A stretch of 64,000 nt of DNA from Mucilaginibacter boryungensis (GTDB lineage Bacteria > Bacteroidota > Bacteroidia > Sphingobacteriales > Sphingobacteriaceae): contig NZ_JADFFM010000001.1 in the NCBI RefSeq assembly GCF_015221995.1, forward strand, positions 1,674,001 through 1,738,000, in the 5' to 3' direction. Of the stretch, positions 53,432-63,117 are shown piece by piece; position 1 is the stretch's first letter, and each line of letters starts with the position of its first letter. The notes under the pieces are model-generated. The model saw only the letters and a list, made by a program, of their open reading frames with translations, was not told where the DNA came from and did no database searches. Made by a program: the position numbers and the translations under genes.

Positions 53432-53878
53432 TTAATTGTGAATATAGTTTACATAAAAAGCGTAGCTGTAAACACCGCTTAAAAAAACAAAAAGCAAAAC
53501 CAGCAGCGCCTCGCCCAGCTTATACCAATTGCCGGTAGGGAAGCCTGCCCTGTCGAAATAAAAGAATTGTATCAATACACGCGATACCCAGTAAACGGTA
53601 ATGAAGCCGCTAACGCATAAAGCCAGTTTCGATCCGTTAATCAAATCACCGGCAGCGGAAAAAGAAAGCAGGCCGAAGCATAGATTGATCACCAGGATAT
53701 AACCGGCATAAGTCCAGAACATTTGCTTAATTAATGGCCGAACCTGGATGAGTTCAGCATGCCAGTTTAATATTTTAGGGATAAGAAGCTCATTAGTACT
53801 AATAACACTTGCGCTATCCCGGCTAACTGAAGCAGGGTGGTGGTTATTACGAGTACTTTTGATGTTAGCATGCAACAA
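53432..53878 (-). CDS. Small membrane protein paired with the MBOAT-like gene; start uncertain
   Basis: The frame encodes about 148 residues with three to four hydrophobic segments (YAGYILVINLCFGLLSF, LALCVSGFITVYWVSRV, LLVLLFVFLSGVYSYAFYV). No family is recognised. The first codon is TTG and the first in-frame ATG is 53722 (residue 53), but the region ELLIPKILNWHAELIQVRPL before it looks like genuine protein. A -7-like TATCTTTG on the - strand at 53883-53876 overlaps the TTG, so the true start is likely further in, perhaps at a non-ATG codon. It abuts the MBOAT-like gene and may be its partner. Confidence 0.65.
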   Translation of the reverse strand: MLHANIKSTRNNHHPASVSRDSASVISTNELLIPKILNWHAELIQVRPLIKQMFWTYAGYILVINLCFGLLSFSAAGDLINGSKLALCVSGFITVYWVSRVLIQFFYFDRAGFPTGNWYKLGEALLVLLFVFLSGVYSYAFYVNYIHN

Positions 53879-54005
53879 AGATAAATAATATATTTAACTT
53901 TCAGAAATTATTGAAAATTAAATTATAAATAAGTTTTTAAGTTGTCAACACTGATCTGTTTAGCCGAAAGTAAATATTGTATATTCGGGGTGTTTAACAC
54001 AGGAT

Positions 54006-54452
54006 ATGACTTATAAAAAGATCACCAGGGCATTTAACGAACTATCTGTAACCGAACTATATGAATTACTGCGCTTACGTAGTGAAGTATTTGTGGTTGA
54101 GCAGAACTGCGTTTTTCTGGATATGGATAATAAAGATCAGCAATGCCATCATGTTTTGTTATATAACGATACGCAACTGGCGGCCTACGCCCGAGTGCTG
54201 CCGCCCGGACTATCTTACAAGGAAGCATCCATTGGAAGGATCATCACCAGTCTTGCCGTGCGGGGGACAGGGGCAGGAAAGGTGCTGACGACGTATGCCA
54301 TTGAAGAATCGCGCCGGTTGTACGGTAACGGCCCTATACGCATAGGCGCACAGGTTTATGCAATGAAATTTTACGCCCAGTTAGGCTTTAAGGCCGATGG
54401 CGAGATCTATGACGAAGATGGAATAGACCATATTGAAATGGTATTGACATAA
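54006..54452 (+). CDS. ElaA-type GNAT acetyltransferase
   Basis: The 148-residue protein matches the ElaA subgroup of GNAT enzymes: LYELLRLRSEVFVVEQNCVF, DMDNKDQQCHHV and the acetyl-CoA region SLAVRGTGAGKVL. The C-terminal block is YAMKFYAQLGFKADGEIYDE. It likely transfers acetyl to an amine in the cytoplasm; its substrate is unknown in general. It is divergent from the small membrane protein gene and stands alone. Confidence 0.92.
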   Translation: MTYKKITRAFNELSVTELYELLRLRSEVFVVEQNCVFLDMDNKDQQCHHVLLYNDTQLAAYARVLPPGLSYKEASIGRIITSLAVRGTGAGKVLTTYAIEESRRLYGNGPIRIGAQVYAMKFYAQLGFKADGEIYDEDGIDHIEMVLT

Positions 54453-54537
54453 ACCAGCATATCTACAGGACACTACAGGATACGGAGAATACTATAAACA
54501 TGTAACTTGTCCTTAATTATAACCAATCCATTCACTA

Positions 54538-55923
54538 ATGTGTTATTCAAAATACCGCGTAAAAAGCCTACGCCTGGGCTTGTCCATTTGCTTATTTGTA
54601 CTGTGTTTATTAAAAAATAATACAACTTATGCCCAATACACAACGGCTAAAGGTAACGATGCAAATACGCCTTTACACCTGCTGAAGCCAGCTTATGTTA
54701 CGCCATATGGTGTACCCAGGCAAACAGAAATAAAAGCTGTGCTGGATAGGGTATACCATTATCTTGACGCGGTGACACCTTATCAATTACAGGATAAGCA
54801 AAGCGGGACCGCTATAACCGATATCAGTAAGGCTAATGCCAACACCATATTTAAACCCGGAGATTTCCGCCTGATCAGTTACGAATGGGGCGTAGCCTAT
54901 ACCGGCATGCTGGAGGCTGGTGCGGCCACAGGCGATAAAAAGTTTACCGATTACAGCGTGAACCGGATTAATTTTATTGGCGATGTGGTGGCACATTATA
55001 AAAACTACCTGAAAACCAACCCAGGCGCGGCAACTCCTGTGGCTTCTGTACTGCAACCTAAAGCACTGGACGATGCCGGTTCAATCACCGCTGCAATGAT
55101 AAAAACAATCCGCGCAGGCGGCGTTAAAACTAATGTGCGACCTGTAATTGATAACTACATCAATTATATTATGACCAAAGAGTTCCGGCTGAGTGACGGT
55201 ACATTGGCGCGCAACCGCCCCTTGCTCAATACCCTGTGGCTTGATGACCTGTACATGAGTTTGCCTGCGCTGGCCCAGATGGGTGTGTTAACAGGCGATA
55301 AAAAATACTTTGACGAAGCGGTTAAGCAATATCAATTATTCAGCAAACGTATGTTCAATCATCAAAAGGGCTTGTATATGCATGGCTGGGTACAGGGTAT
55401 GGAACCGCATCCGCAATTCCATTGGGCACGGGCTAACGGCTGGGCTTTATTAACAAAAATAGAACTGCTGGATGCGCTACCGGCAAATCACCCCGGCAGG
55501 GCAATGGTTTTAAATATGCTGAAAGAACATGCAGAAGGACTGGCACGTTTACAGGATAAAACCGGCTTTTGGCACCAGCTATTGGATAGGAACGACAGCT
55601 ATTTGGAAACATCGGCAACCGCCATATATGCCTATTGCATAGCGCGTGCGGTTAATAAGGGCTGGCTTGATGCCCGGGCTTATGGCCCTATGGCCATGCT
55701 GGCCTGGAACGCGGTAAGCACTAAAGTAAATACCGATGGACAGGTGGAAGGCACATGTGTAGGTACCGGCATGGGGTTCGATCCGGCGTTTTATTATTAC
55801 CGCCCGGTAAATAACTTTGCAGCCCATGGCTATGGCCCGGTATTATTAGCTGGCGCCGAAATGTACAAGTTAGTACAAAAATTTAATTTTGATATCAACG
55901 ATAGCGCCGTACAATTAAAGTAG
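54538..55923 (+). CDS. GH88/GH105-like unsaturated glucuronyl/rhamnogalacturonyl hydrolase, exported
   Basis: The 461-residue protein has a Sec signal (cut near TTYAQ, residue about 33) and an alpha/alpha-barrel with ISYEWGVAYTGMLEAG, LWLDDLYMSLPALAQMG and WARANGWALLTKIE, then YLETSATAIYAYCIARAV. These are landmarks of the YteR/YesR type. Such enzymes hydrate the double bond of unsaturated uronic acids released by polysaccharide lyases. It suggests a uronate-containing glycan is also used. No lyase is encoded in this window. The stop lies in the left arm of a terminator hairpin. Confidence 0.87.
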   Translation: MCYSKYRVKSLRLGLSICLFVLCLLKNNTTYAQYTTAKGNDANTPLHLLKPAYVTPYGVPRQTEIKAVLDRVYHYLDAVTPYQLQDKQSGTAITDISKANANTIFKPGDFRLISYEWGVAYTGMLEAGAATGDKKFTDYSVNRINFIGDVVAHYKNYLKTNPGAATPVASVLQPKALDDAGSITAAMIKTIRAGGVKTNVRPVIDNYINYIMTKEFRLSDGTLARNRPLLNTLWLDDLYMSLPALAQMGVLTGDKKYFDEAVKQYQLFSKRMFNHQKGLYMHGWVQGMEPHPQFHWARANGWALLTKIELLDALPANHPGRAMVLNMLKEHAEGLARLQDKTGFWHQLLDRNDSYLETSATAIYAYCIARAVNKGWLDARAYGPMAMLAWNAVSTKVNTDGQVEGTCVGTGMGFDPAFYYYRPVNNFAAHGYGPVLLAGAEMYKLVQKFNFDINDSAVQLK

Positions 55924-55946
55924 AGGCACAAGATTTTGTGCCTCTA
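55921..55946. terminator. Bidirectional hairpin terminator between convergent genes
   Basis: Arms 55921-55931 and 55936-55946 pair perfectly over 11 bp with a four-base loop. The TAG stop of the GH88/105-like gene is the first triplet of the left arm. The opposing phosphoesterase gene stops 6 bases beyond the right arm, at 55953. Confidence 0.75.
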
Positions 55947-55952
55947 CAATAT

Positions 55953-57800
55953 TTAATATTTCAGACAAACAATTACCCCATCCATAGTGGTAGCAACCAG
56001 TTGGTGGTCGTTAACAAAGCTTAGCGGGTTTACCAGCGCGTTTGATATTTTGTGCACCCAGGCTAACGAGCCATCCGCACGGTTAAATGCAAGTATAGCC
56101 CCCGAATTAGAAGTTGCAAACACCAGGCCCCCTTGCTCTTTTATCAGCGTAGGCGAAATATCGTAACCCATGTTTTTGCTGCCCTGCCATTTTACGCTCA
56201 TGCTATCGGCCTTGGTATCAAAACCAACAACATCGCCTTCCATTGTCTTGGCGTAAACCAAAGTACTGTCGGTTGATATACCCATTGATTCGCGCACGCG
56301 GATCTTAGGATCTTGCTTACGCCATAATTGTTTGCCCGTAATGGCATCAATGCAGGTCATGTACCTGTCCGGAGCCACAATAAACAGGCGGTTACCGGTA
56401 GCCACAGGCTCGCACGAGGCAGGGGAGAACATGCGGTTAGTTGACCCATTGGTCCAATCCCATAAAACTGCCCCTGTTTTTTGGTTAAGCGCATAAAAGT
56501 GATTGCCCCAACTGCCAAAATATACATTACCATTATATAGCAATGGCCGGGTTTCTACAAAGCCCTTCACAGCGGCAAAATCCCAATTTACTTTCCCTGT
56601 TTTTAAGTCGTAACATTTAAAATGCCCGTCAGAACTACCGCAAAATACGCGGCCGTCCTTTATTACCGGCGATGCCACAATAGGTTTACCTGATACTGCT
56701 TTCCAGTTAATGCGCCCGGTGTTTTTATCCAGGCAATACAGGTAATCATCAGTGCAGGCTACTACAATGAAATTGTCTGCGGCGCATGGCGTACTATAAA
56801 TTTTCCCGCCTGCTTTGGTTGCCCATACTTGTTTACCTGTTGTTAATGCATAAGCTTTTATCCGGCCCGCGGTGTTAACTACAATAACCTTATCGCCTAC
56901 TATGGTAGTACCCGCGCCAATATCGCTATCGTCTTGTATGCGCCATAGGGTCTGTACATTGTTGAACTGTTGGTTTACAGCATAGCCTGGTCGCTTATAC
57001 TTGCTTTCGGGTTTAAAGTGATGATTATATAGACGGTCTTTGGTCCAAACAGGTTTAGTGGCGACACCCGGGGTACGCTCGTTATAATAAACAGAATCGG
57101 CAGCAATGGTTACAATGTTATAACCGCCAACAGGGTCCTTAGCGCGTAAATTAGACCGGCCCATAATCCCCGGGATACCCTCAAAATTAAGGTGATGGTT
57201 ATTATGTCCGTGACCGCAGATCACTAATTGAATATTGTGTGTTTTAAGCCGGTCTACAATCTCATACCAGTTGTTCAGCGATGAATCCTGCGGGTAATGG
57301 TTCACAAATATAATTGGGGTTTCTTTTGGCGTGGCTTTTAGTACCGAATCCAGCCAAACCAGGTTTTCCCGTGGTACTTGTCCCGGGCTCATGCGCATAT
57401 TTGGCCCGCAGTTGATTCCTATAAATAAATAGCCATGTTGCTTGGTAGCGAAAGTTTCGGAGCCAAATATTTTTTTAAAACTATTACCGCCATTTTCCGA
57501 CCAGTTCATGTCGTGGTTGCCCGGAACAATATACCAGGGTTTATTCAGGCTGTCTAAAATATTTTTAGCCGTTCTTAATTCTTCGTCCGCGCCAAATTCG
57601 GTGATATCGCCAGAAATAACTGCAAACTGTATGTCCGGGTTGGCATTGATATCCCGCACTGTCCTTCTTAAGTCTTCAACTGAAGTTTCATTGCCGATGT
57701 GGGTGTCGGAAATATGCGCAAATTTCCATGATTTATCCTGCGCATATAATGCGGTGGAAAAAAGCATAAAAACTACCAAAAAGCGACAAGTGTTATACAT
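55953..57800 (-). CDS. Exported metallophosphoesterase fused to PQQ-type beta-propeller
   Basis: The 615-residue protein has a Sec signal (cut near TALYAQ). Residues about 25-230 are a calcineurin-like phosphoesterase with the full metal set: AHISDTHIG, ISGDITEFG, PGNHDMNW, FVNHYPQD and CGHGHNNHH. Residues about 290-615 are a PQQ-binding-like propeller with repeats such as AYALTTGKQVWA, CLDKNTGRINWK, CYDLKTGKVNWD and ALNQKTGAVLWD. No quinoprotein catalytic residues are claimed, so the propeller may be a binding module. A -7-like TAGTTTTG lies at 57854-57861 (- strand). Periplasmic role on a phosphoester or nucleotide is inferred. Confidence 0.88.
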   Translation of the reverse strand: MYNTCRFLVVFMLFSTALYAQDKSWKFAHISDTHIGNETSVEDLRRTVRDINANPDIQFAVISGDITEFGADEELRTAKNILDSLNKPWYIVPGNHDMNWSENGGNSFKKIFGSETFATKQHGYLFIGINCGPNMRMSPGQVPRENLVWLDSVLKATPKETPIIFVNHYPQDSSLNNWYEIVDRLKTHNIQLVICGHGHNNHHLNFEGIPGIMGRSNLRAKDPVGGYNIVTIAADSVYYNERTPGVATKPVWTKDRLYNHHFKPESKYKRPGYAVNQQFNNVQTLWRIQDDSDIGAGTTIVGDKVIVVNTAGRIKAYALTTGKQVWATKAGGKIYSTPCAADNFIVVACTDDYLYCLDKNTGRINWKAVSGKPIVASPVIKDGRVFCGSSDGHFKCYDLKTGKVNWDFAAVKGFVETRPLLYNGNVYFGSWGNHFYALNQKTGAVLWDWTNGSTNRMFSPASCEPVATGNRLFIVAPDRYMTCIDAITGKQLWRKQDPKIRVRESMGISTDSTLVYAKTMEGDVVGFDTKADSMSVKWQGSKNMGYDISPTLIKEQGGLVFATSNSGAILAFNRADGSLAWVHKISNALVNPLSFVNDHQLVATTMDGVIVCLKY

Positions 57801-57853
57801 ACTATAAATTATTTGTTAAAAATTAATAATGCGGTTAAACTGATGTTATTTAA

Positions 57854-57861
57854 CAAAACTA
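57854..57861 (-). promoter_or_regulatory. Candidate -7 promoter element of the phosphoesterase gene
   Basis: On the - strand this reads TAGTTTTG, matching TAnnTTTG, 53 bases before the ATG at 57800. No TTG is evident at -33. Confidence 0.4.
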
Positions 57862-58022
57862 ACAATATGATAAATAACATACACTTTTATTGAAAAATAA
57901 CTAATGGTAAGCACCTTTTGGTAAAATGTATTAAATGTTCATTTTTTGTGGAGAAAAAAGTTTCGTTTTGTTTTTTTTATTTACAAAAAAAAGTGCAATA
58001 ATTGTATACGAAACTAAACGGA

Positions 58023-59633
58023 ATGAGATTTGAACGGGATAGCTTTTTGCAAGCTATAAAAAGTAATACAATTTGGGATGTGATTGTGATAGGCGGAGGG
58101 GCAACCGGTTTAGGTACCGCCCTTGATGCAGCCTTACGTGGATATAAAACCTTGTTAGTTGAACAAGCCGATTTTGCTAAAGGTACATCAAGCCGCAGCA
58201 CTAAACTTGTTCATGGCGGGGTGCGATATTTAGCCCAGGGCGATATTGCTTTGGTTTACGAAGCTTTGCAAGAGCGGGGATTGCTTTTTAAAAATGCACC
58301 CCACCTGGTTAAAGAGCAGGAGTTCATCATCCCCTGTTATGGATACAAAGCAAAATTCATGTATTTAATAGGTCTGAAGTTTTACGATCTATTGGCCGGA
58401 AACAGGGGGTTCAACCATTCAGCATTTTTATCAAATAAAAAAGTCGCCTCGGCTATACCGCGCTTGCAAATGAAAAATTTGCTGGGCGGGGTGCGCTATA
58501 GTGACGGCCAGTTTGATGACGCCCGTTTGGCTATTAATCTTGCACAAACCTGTGCCGAAAATAACGGTGTGCTTATTAATTATATGAAAGTTACCGGCCT
58601 GCTAAAAACAGGGGACAAGGTAACCGGTATTAAAGCCCTGGATACGGAAAGCAATAATGAATACGCAATAAATGCGCGCGTGGTTATAAACGCCACCGGG
58701 GTTTTTGTTGATGATATATTGCAAATGGACACCCCGCTTACCAAGCCTATTGTAAGACCAAGCCAGGGTGTGCATGTGGTTTTAGATAAATCGTTTTTAG
58801 ACGGCGAAAGCGCCCTGATGATACCAAAAACCGATGATGGGCGCGTTCTGTTTGCCGTACCATGGCATGGTAGTTTATTATTAGGCACAACAGATACACC
58901 CTTAAACCAGCATAGTTTAGAGCCGGTTGCTTTAGAGAAAGAGATCGACTTTATTTTAAATACAGCTTCACAATACCTGACAAAGAAACCTACCCGTGCC
59001 GATGTATTATCGGTATTTGCTGGTTTAAGGCCATTGGCGGCTACAGGCAAAGAAACAGGCACAACCAAGGAGATTTCAAGGAGCCATAAGTTAATTGTTA
59101 ACGCATCGGGACTTATCACTATAACCGGCGGTAAGTGGACAACATATCGTAAAATGGCCGAAGATGTGATAGATAAAGCGATACAAGTGGCTGGTTTGCC
59201 GCATGTGAAATGCGCTTCGAAGAATGTTCATATACATGGCTATGTTACTAATATACAGCCAGGGCCATTAGCCAGTTACGGAGCAGATGCAGCGGGGATA
59301 AGAAAGCTGGCAGCGGAGGATGCCGGGTTGGCCGTAAAATTATTGGATGGTTACGATATTATAAAAGCTGAGGTATTATGGGTGGTACGGAATGAAATGG
59401 CTCGCACTATTGAAGACGTGTTAGCCAGAAGGTTACGCGTACTGTTTTTAGATGCCAAAGCGGCTATATTAATGGCACCCGAAGTAGCTGCTACTATCGC
59501 GGCCGAGCTGGGTCATGATAAAAACTGGGAGTTAAAACAAGTGAAAGAATTTACCGAATTGGCCAACCGTTATTTGTTACAGCCTTTTTATCCGGAGTTG
59601 ATGGATATAAACAGTAACAAAATGGTGATATAG
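58023..59633 (+). CDS. glpD: Glycerol-3-phosphate dehydrogenase/oxidase (FAD)
   Basis: ATG 58023 (MRFERDSFLQAI) is preferred over a TTG 21 bases upstream. The 536-residue protein has the FAD Rossmann loop VIGGGATGLGTALDAALRG (about residues 22-40), FAKGTSSRSTKLVHGGVRYL and the closing ITGGKWTTYRKMAEDVIDKA. These are canonical for the GlpD/GlpA group. It oxidises sn-glycerol 3-phosphate to dihydroxyacetone phosphate and passes electrons to quinone at the inner membrane. No glpF or glpK lies beside it. It precedes the second SusCD locus by 132 bases with no sign of a hairpin. Confidence 0.93.
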   Translation: MRFERDSFLQAIKSNTIWDVIVIGGGATGLGTALDAALRGYKTLLVEQADFAKGTSSRSTKLVHGGVRYLAQGDIALVYEALQERGLLFKNAPHLVKEQEFIIPCYGYKAKFMYLIGLKFYDLLAGNRGFNHSAFLSNKKVASAIPRLQMKNLLGGVRYSDGQFDDARLAINLAQTCAENNGVLINYMKVTGLLKTGDKVTGIKALDTESNNEYAINARVVINATGVFVDDILQMDTPLTKPIVRPSQGVHVVLDKSFLDGESALMIPKTDDGRVLFAVPWHGSLLLGTTDTPLNQHSLEPVALEKEIDFILNTASQYLTKKPTRADVLSVFAGLRPLAATGKETGTTKEISRSHKLIVNASGLITITGGKWTTYRKMAEDVIDKAIQVAGLPHVKCASKNVHIHGYVTNIQPGPLASYGADAAGIRKLAAEDAGLAVKLLDGYDIIKAEVLWVVRNEMARTIEDVLARRLRVLFLDAKAAILMAPEVAATIAAELGHDKNWELKQVKEFTELANRYLLQPFYPELMDINSNKMVI

Positions 59634-59765
59634 CCAATGTTAAGGGATGATAATATAAACTTAAAACTAAATTTACATACATGAAGCATCTTTGTGCCTT
59701 AAACATAAGGAAATGAAATTAACAAACCAAACCAATCAAAACCAATTGTAAAACCCTGAATTACT

Positions 59766-62700
59766 ATGAAGAGAACATTTACTCAATGCTTTAACGTGTT
59801 TTTAAAGATGTCGGGCCAAGTGCCGAGGCATGTGAAAACACCGCAGGAAGCACTTACTTACCGGTGGCTTCATAAACGCCTGTATGTAAAAATTTTACCG
59901 TTAATGCTAATGGCATTGGTGGTAAGTCCGCATTTAGCGTCTGCGTCATCAAATTTCATTTTGTTTCAGCAACAGGAAACTGTTACTGTTAAAGGTGTGG
60001 TTGTTGATGATACCGACGGCAGTCCGTTACCGGGCGTAACTATTGCCGATGCGCAACGCAAAACCTATGGTTTAACCGATATTAATGGTGCGTTTACAGT
60101 AAAGGTACCTAAAGGAGTTGTTATACAGTTCAGCTTTTTAGGTTATACCGTACAAAAACAAGCCTTTAATAATAACCAGGAAAAAGTAAGCATCCGTTTA
60201 AAATCAACGTCAAGTGATTTGAACGAGGTGCAAGTTACTGCGTTGGGTATTAAAAGGGAAACCAAAGCCCTGGGTTATGCCACGACAGTTATTAAGAGTG
60301 AACAACTTAACGATGCACCTGCGGCTAATTGGACAGATGCTTTGTCGGGTAAAGTAGCGGGTTTAAACCTGGTGCGTTCAAATAGCGGCCCTACAGGATC
60401 GACCAAAATTATTTTACGTGGAGAAAACAACCTGACGGGCAGTAATGAGGCCCTGATTGTTGTTGATGGTGTGGTAACAAACCGAAGCAGCGGCAGGCGT
60501 ATAGCTAACGGTGGCGAAGCTGTTTACGGTACCGGCAGCGATAATATGCCCGCAGATTATGGTAGCAGTATAAACGACATTAACCCTCAGGATATTGAGA
60601 GTGTAACTGTACTGAAAGGCCCTGCTGCCGCAGCATTATACGGTCAGGATGGCGCAAACGGTGCGGTTATTATTACTACAAAATCAGGTAATCCCAAAAA
60701 GAAAGGTGTGGGTATAAGTGTTAATTCAAACGCTAATATGGAGCAGGTTAACCGTTGGCCAGATTATCAGTGGGAATACGGTCAGGGTACTGCAGGCGCT
60801 AACTATTATTCGTTTGGCGCCAGCGCTGATGGTGGAAGTACAAGTGGTACCAGTTCTGCTTATGGACCTAAGTTTGACGGCCAGATGTTTTACCAGTTTG
60901 ACCCGGTAACACAGGCACAGGGTAAAGTACGTACACCATGGGTACCTTATACCAATAAAATACACTCGTTCTTCAACACAGGTAAAACCCTGACAAATAA
61001 CGTCAGCGTTGATGGGGGTACAGATAAAACGACCGCGAGGTTCAACGTATCTAACGTTACTAACAATTGGATTACGCCGAACACTGGTTATGGCCGAAAT
61101 ACCGTTTCAATGTCAGTTAACTCAAAAATCAATGATAAACTGACTATTGCTGCTAAAGTAAATTATCAAAACAAGTTTAGCGATAATATGCCGGGTGCTG
61201 GTTATGGTAACCAATCGTTAATGTATTGGTTTATTTTTTGGCAACCAAATGCTGATATAGATTGGTTGAAAAACTATTGGAAAATTGGGCAAACGGGTAG
61301 GGTGATTGAATATCCATATAGTACGTTTCCTGAAAACCCATATGCCATTACTTACGAATTTATAAACAAACAAAACCGTAACGCGGTAACCGGAAACGTA
61401 CAGGCCACCTATAATATTACCAAAGGTTTAAGCCTGCAATTGCGTACTTCGTTGGACATGAGCTACGATCACCGCGAGCAGGACAGGCCTTATGATGCTG
61501 GTACTAAACTTCCAAAAGGATCGTTCCGTTATCAAAATATATACCAGCAGGAAACAAGCGCCGACTTCCTGTTAAGGTATACCAAGCAGATAAGGGATTT
61601 CAATATCACTGCTACAGCAGGTGGTAGCATGGTTAAAAATAACTATCGTGAAGATGAACTACGTGCCGACTCGTTAATATACCCTGAAGTTTATACTACG
61701 GCCAACAGTGCAGGTGTATTAATTGCGCTGCCAAATTCTACTAAATTTGCTATCAATAGCTTCTACGGTTTGTTATCAACAAGCTACAAAAACTATTTGT
61801 ACCTGGATATCACCGGTCGCCAGGACTGGAACAGTACGCTGGCAACACCGGAACGTACCGATAAAGTGGGTTTCTTTTACCCGTCAGCAAGTTTAAGTTA
61901 TGTAGCTTCAGATCATTTAAAACTGCCTGATTATGTAAGCTTTGCCAAACTAAGGTTCTCAGCTGCATCGGTAGGTAGCGGCTCTACTGTTCCTTACCGC
62001 ACTGCATTTACTTACGAATCAGCCGGAAGTACTTATGCCGGTGGATTGAAAAATCCAAGTATCATTGCCGATCCTAACCTTGAGCCATTAAGAACTGTTA
62101 CTTATGAGTTAGGTACTGATCTGCGTTTCTTTAAAAGCAGGGTAAATTTAGACTTGGCTGTGTACGAAGGAAACACAACAAATCAGATACTTAACCGTGT
62201 AATTGATAACTCTGCAGGCGCCCCCCGCGCGGTAGTAAACTTAGGTACTGTATTTAATAAGGGTATAGAAATTACAGCCGGTGGTACGCCAATTCAGAAG
62301 AAAAACTTTAAATGGATGGTGAACTACACTTTCTCGGCTAACCGAAATAAAATTACCGCTTTAGGCGACAGTACTGTAGTACTGCAAACAGGCCCGGTAG
62401 CACAAGGCCAGCTAGTAGCTAAAGTAGGCGGCAGTATGGGCGACCTGTATGGTACAGGTTATCAGCGTTCGCCCGACGGTCAGGTTGTTTTCAATGCCGA
62501 CCCAGCCGTACAAGCCGTTGGTACAGCTTTGATTACACCAAATCCAATTTACCTGGGTAATACTCAGCCGAAATGGAAAATGGGTTTAAGTAATGATTTT
62601 ACCTACAAAAATTTCCATTTAAGTGTTTTGTTTGACGGACAATACGGCGCGGTAGCCTATTCGTTAACGGCGTATAAATTAGCGGAACAAGGTAAAACAA

Positions 62701-63104
62701 CCAATACTTTGCCAGGCCGCTATAATGGTATTATTGGTAACGGTGTAATAAGAAACGCAGATGGAACCTATCGTCCAAATGATATTATTGCATCCGATAT
62801 CGATCAGTACTATCAGCATGCCTATGGTTCATACAATGCTGAAGGTGCTACTTATAGTACTAACTTTATTAAATTAAGGGAAGCAACACTTAACTATACA
62901 TTACCTGCACGCCTAACCAGTAAAATAGGTGTACAACGTGCAACTATCGGTGTGTATGGCCGTGATTTGTTTATCTGGACAAAATGGCCCGGATTTGATC
63001 CTGAATTTGGTACCCTTGCAGGTGCTGACATAACACAGGGCTTTGAAATTGGTCAATTCCCATCTAGCAGGACTTTGGGTGTTAGTGTAGCTATAACCCT
63101 CTAA
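59766..63104 (+). CDS. SusC/RagA-type TonB-dependent outer membrane transporter
   Basis: The 1112-residue protein has a hydrophobic segment at about residues 43-62, unusually far from the start, followed by a carboxypeptidase-regulatory-like domain (about 75-150; VKGVVVDDTDGSPLPGVTI). The plug carries LSGKVAGLNLVRSNSG and VTVLKGPAAAALYGQDGANG, and the barrel ends GVSVAITL. The first about 40 residues are basic and extended relative to a normal signal peptide, so a later start is possible, although ATG 59766 follows ACT-ATG context and leads the frame. It would import glycan oligomers with the SusD encoded 13 bases downstream. Confidence 0.94.
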   Translation: MKRTFTQCFNVFLKMSGQVPRHVKTPQEALTYRWLHKRLYVKILPLMLMALVVSPHLASASSNFILFQQQETVTVKGVVVDDTDGSPLPGVTIADAQRKTYGLTDINGAFTVKVPKGVVIQFSFLGYTVQKQAFNNNQEKVSIRLKSTSSDLNEVQVTALGIKRETKALGYATTVIKSEQLNDAPAANWTDALSGKVAGLNLVRSNSGPTGSTKIILRGENNLTGSNEALIVVDGVVTNRSSGRRIANGGEAVYGTGSDNMPADYGSSINDINPQDIESVTVLKGPAAAALYGQDGANGAVIITTKSGNPKKKGVGISVNSNANMEQVNRWPDYQWEYGQGTAGANYYSFGASADGGSTSGTSSAYGPKFDGQMFYQFDPVTQAQGKVRTPWVPYTNKIHSFFNTGKTLTNNVSVDGGTDKTTARFNVSNVTNNWITPNTGYGRNTVSMSVNSKINDKLTIAAKVNYQNKFSDNMPGAGYGNQSLMYWFIFWQPNADIDWLKNYWKIGQTGRVIEYPYSTFPENPYAITYEFINKQNRNAVTGNVQATYNITKGLSLQLRTSLDMSYDHREQDRPYDAGTKLPKGSFRYQNIYQQETSADFLLRYTKQIRDFNITATAGGSMVKNNYREDELRADSLIYPEVYTTANSAGVLIALPNSTKFAINSFYGLLSTSYKNYLYLDITGRQDWNSTLATPERTDKVGFFYPSASLSYVASDHLKLPDYVSFAKLRFSAASVGSGSTVPYRTAFTYESAGSTYAGGLKNPSIIADPNLEPLRTVTYELGTDLRFFKSRVNLDLAVYEGNTTNQILNRVIDNSAGAPRAVVNLGTVFNKGIEITAGGTPIQKKNFKWMVNYTFSANRNKITALGDSTVVLQTGPVAQGQLVAKVGGSMGDLYGTGYQRSPDGQVVFNADPAVQAVGTALITPNPIYLGNTQPKWKMGLSNDFTYKNFHLSVLFDGQYGAVAYSLTAYKLAEQGKTTNTLPGRYNGIIGNGVIRNADGTYRPNDIIASDIDQYYQHAYGSYNAEGATYSTNFIKLREATLNYTLPARLTSKIGVQRATIGVYGRDLFIWTKWPGFDPEFGTLAGADITQGFEIGQFPSSRTLGVSVAITL

Positions 63105-63117
63105 TTATAAGATTACG

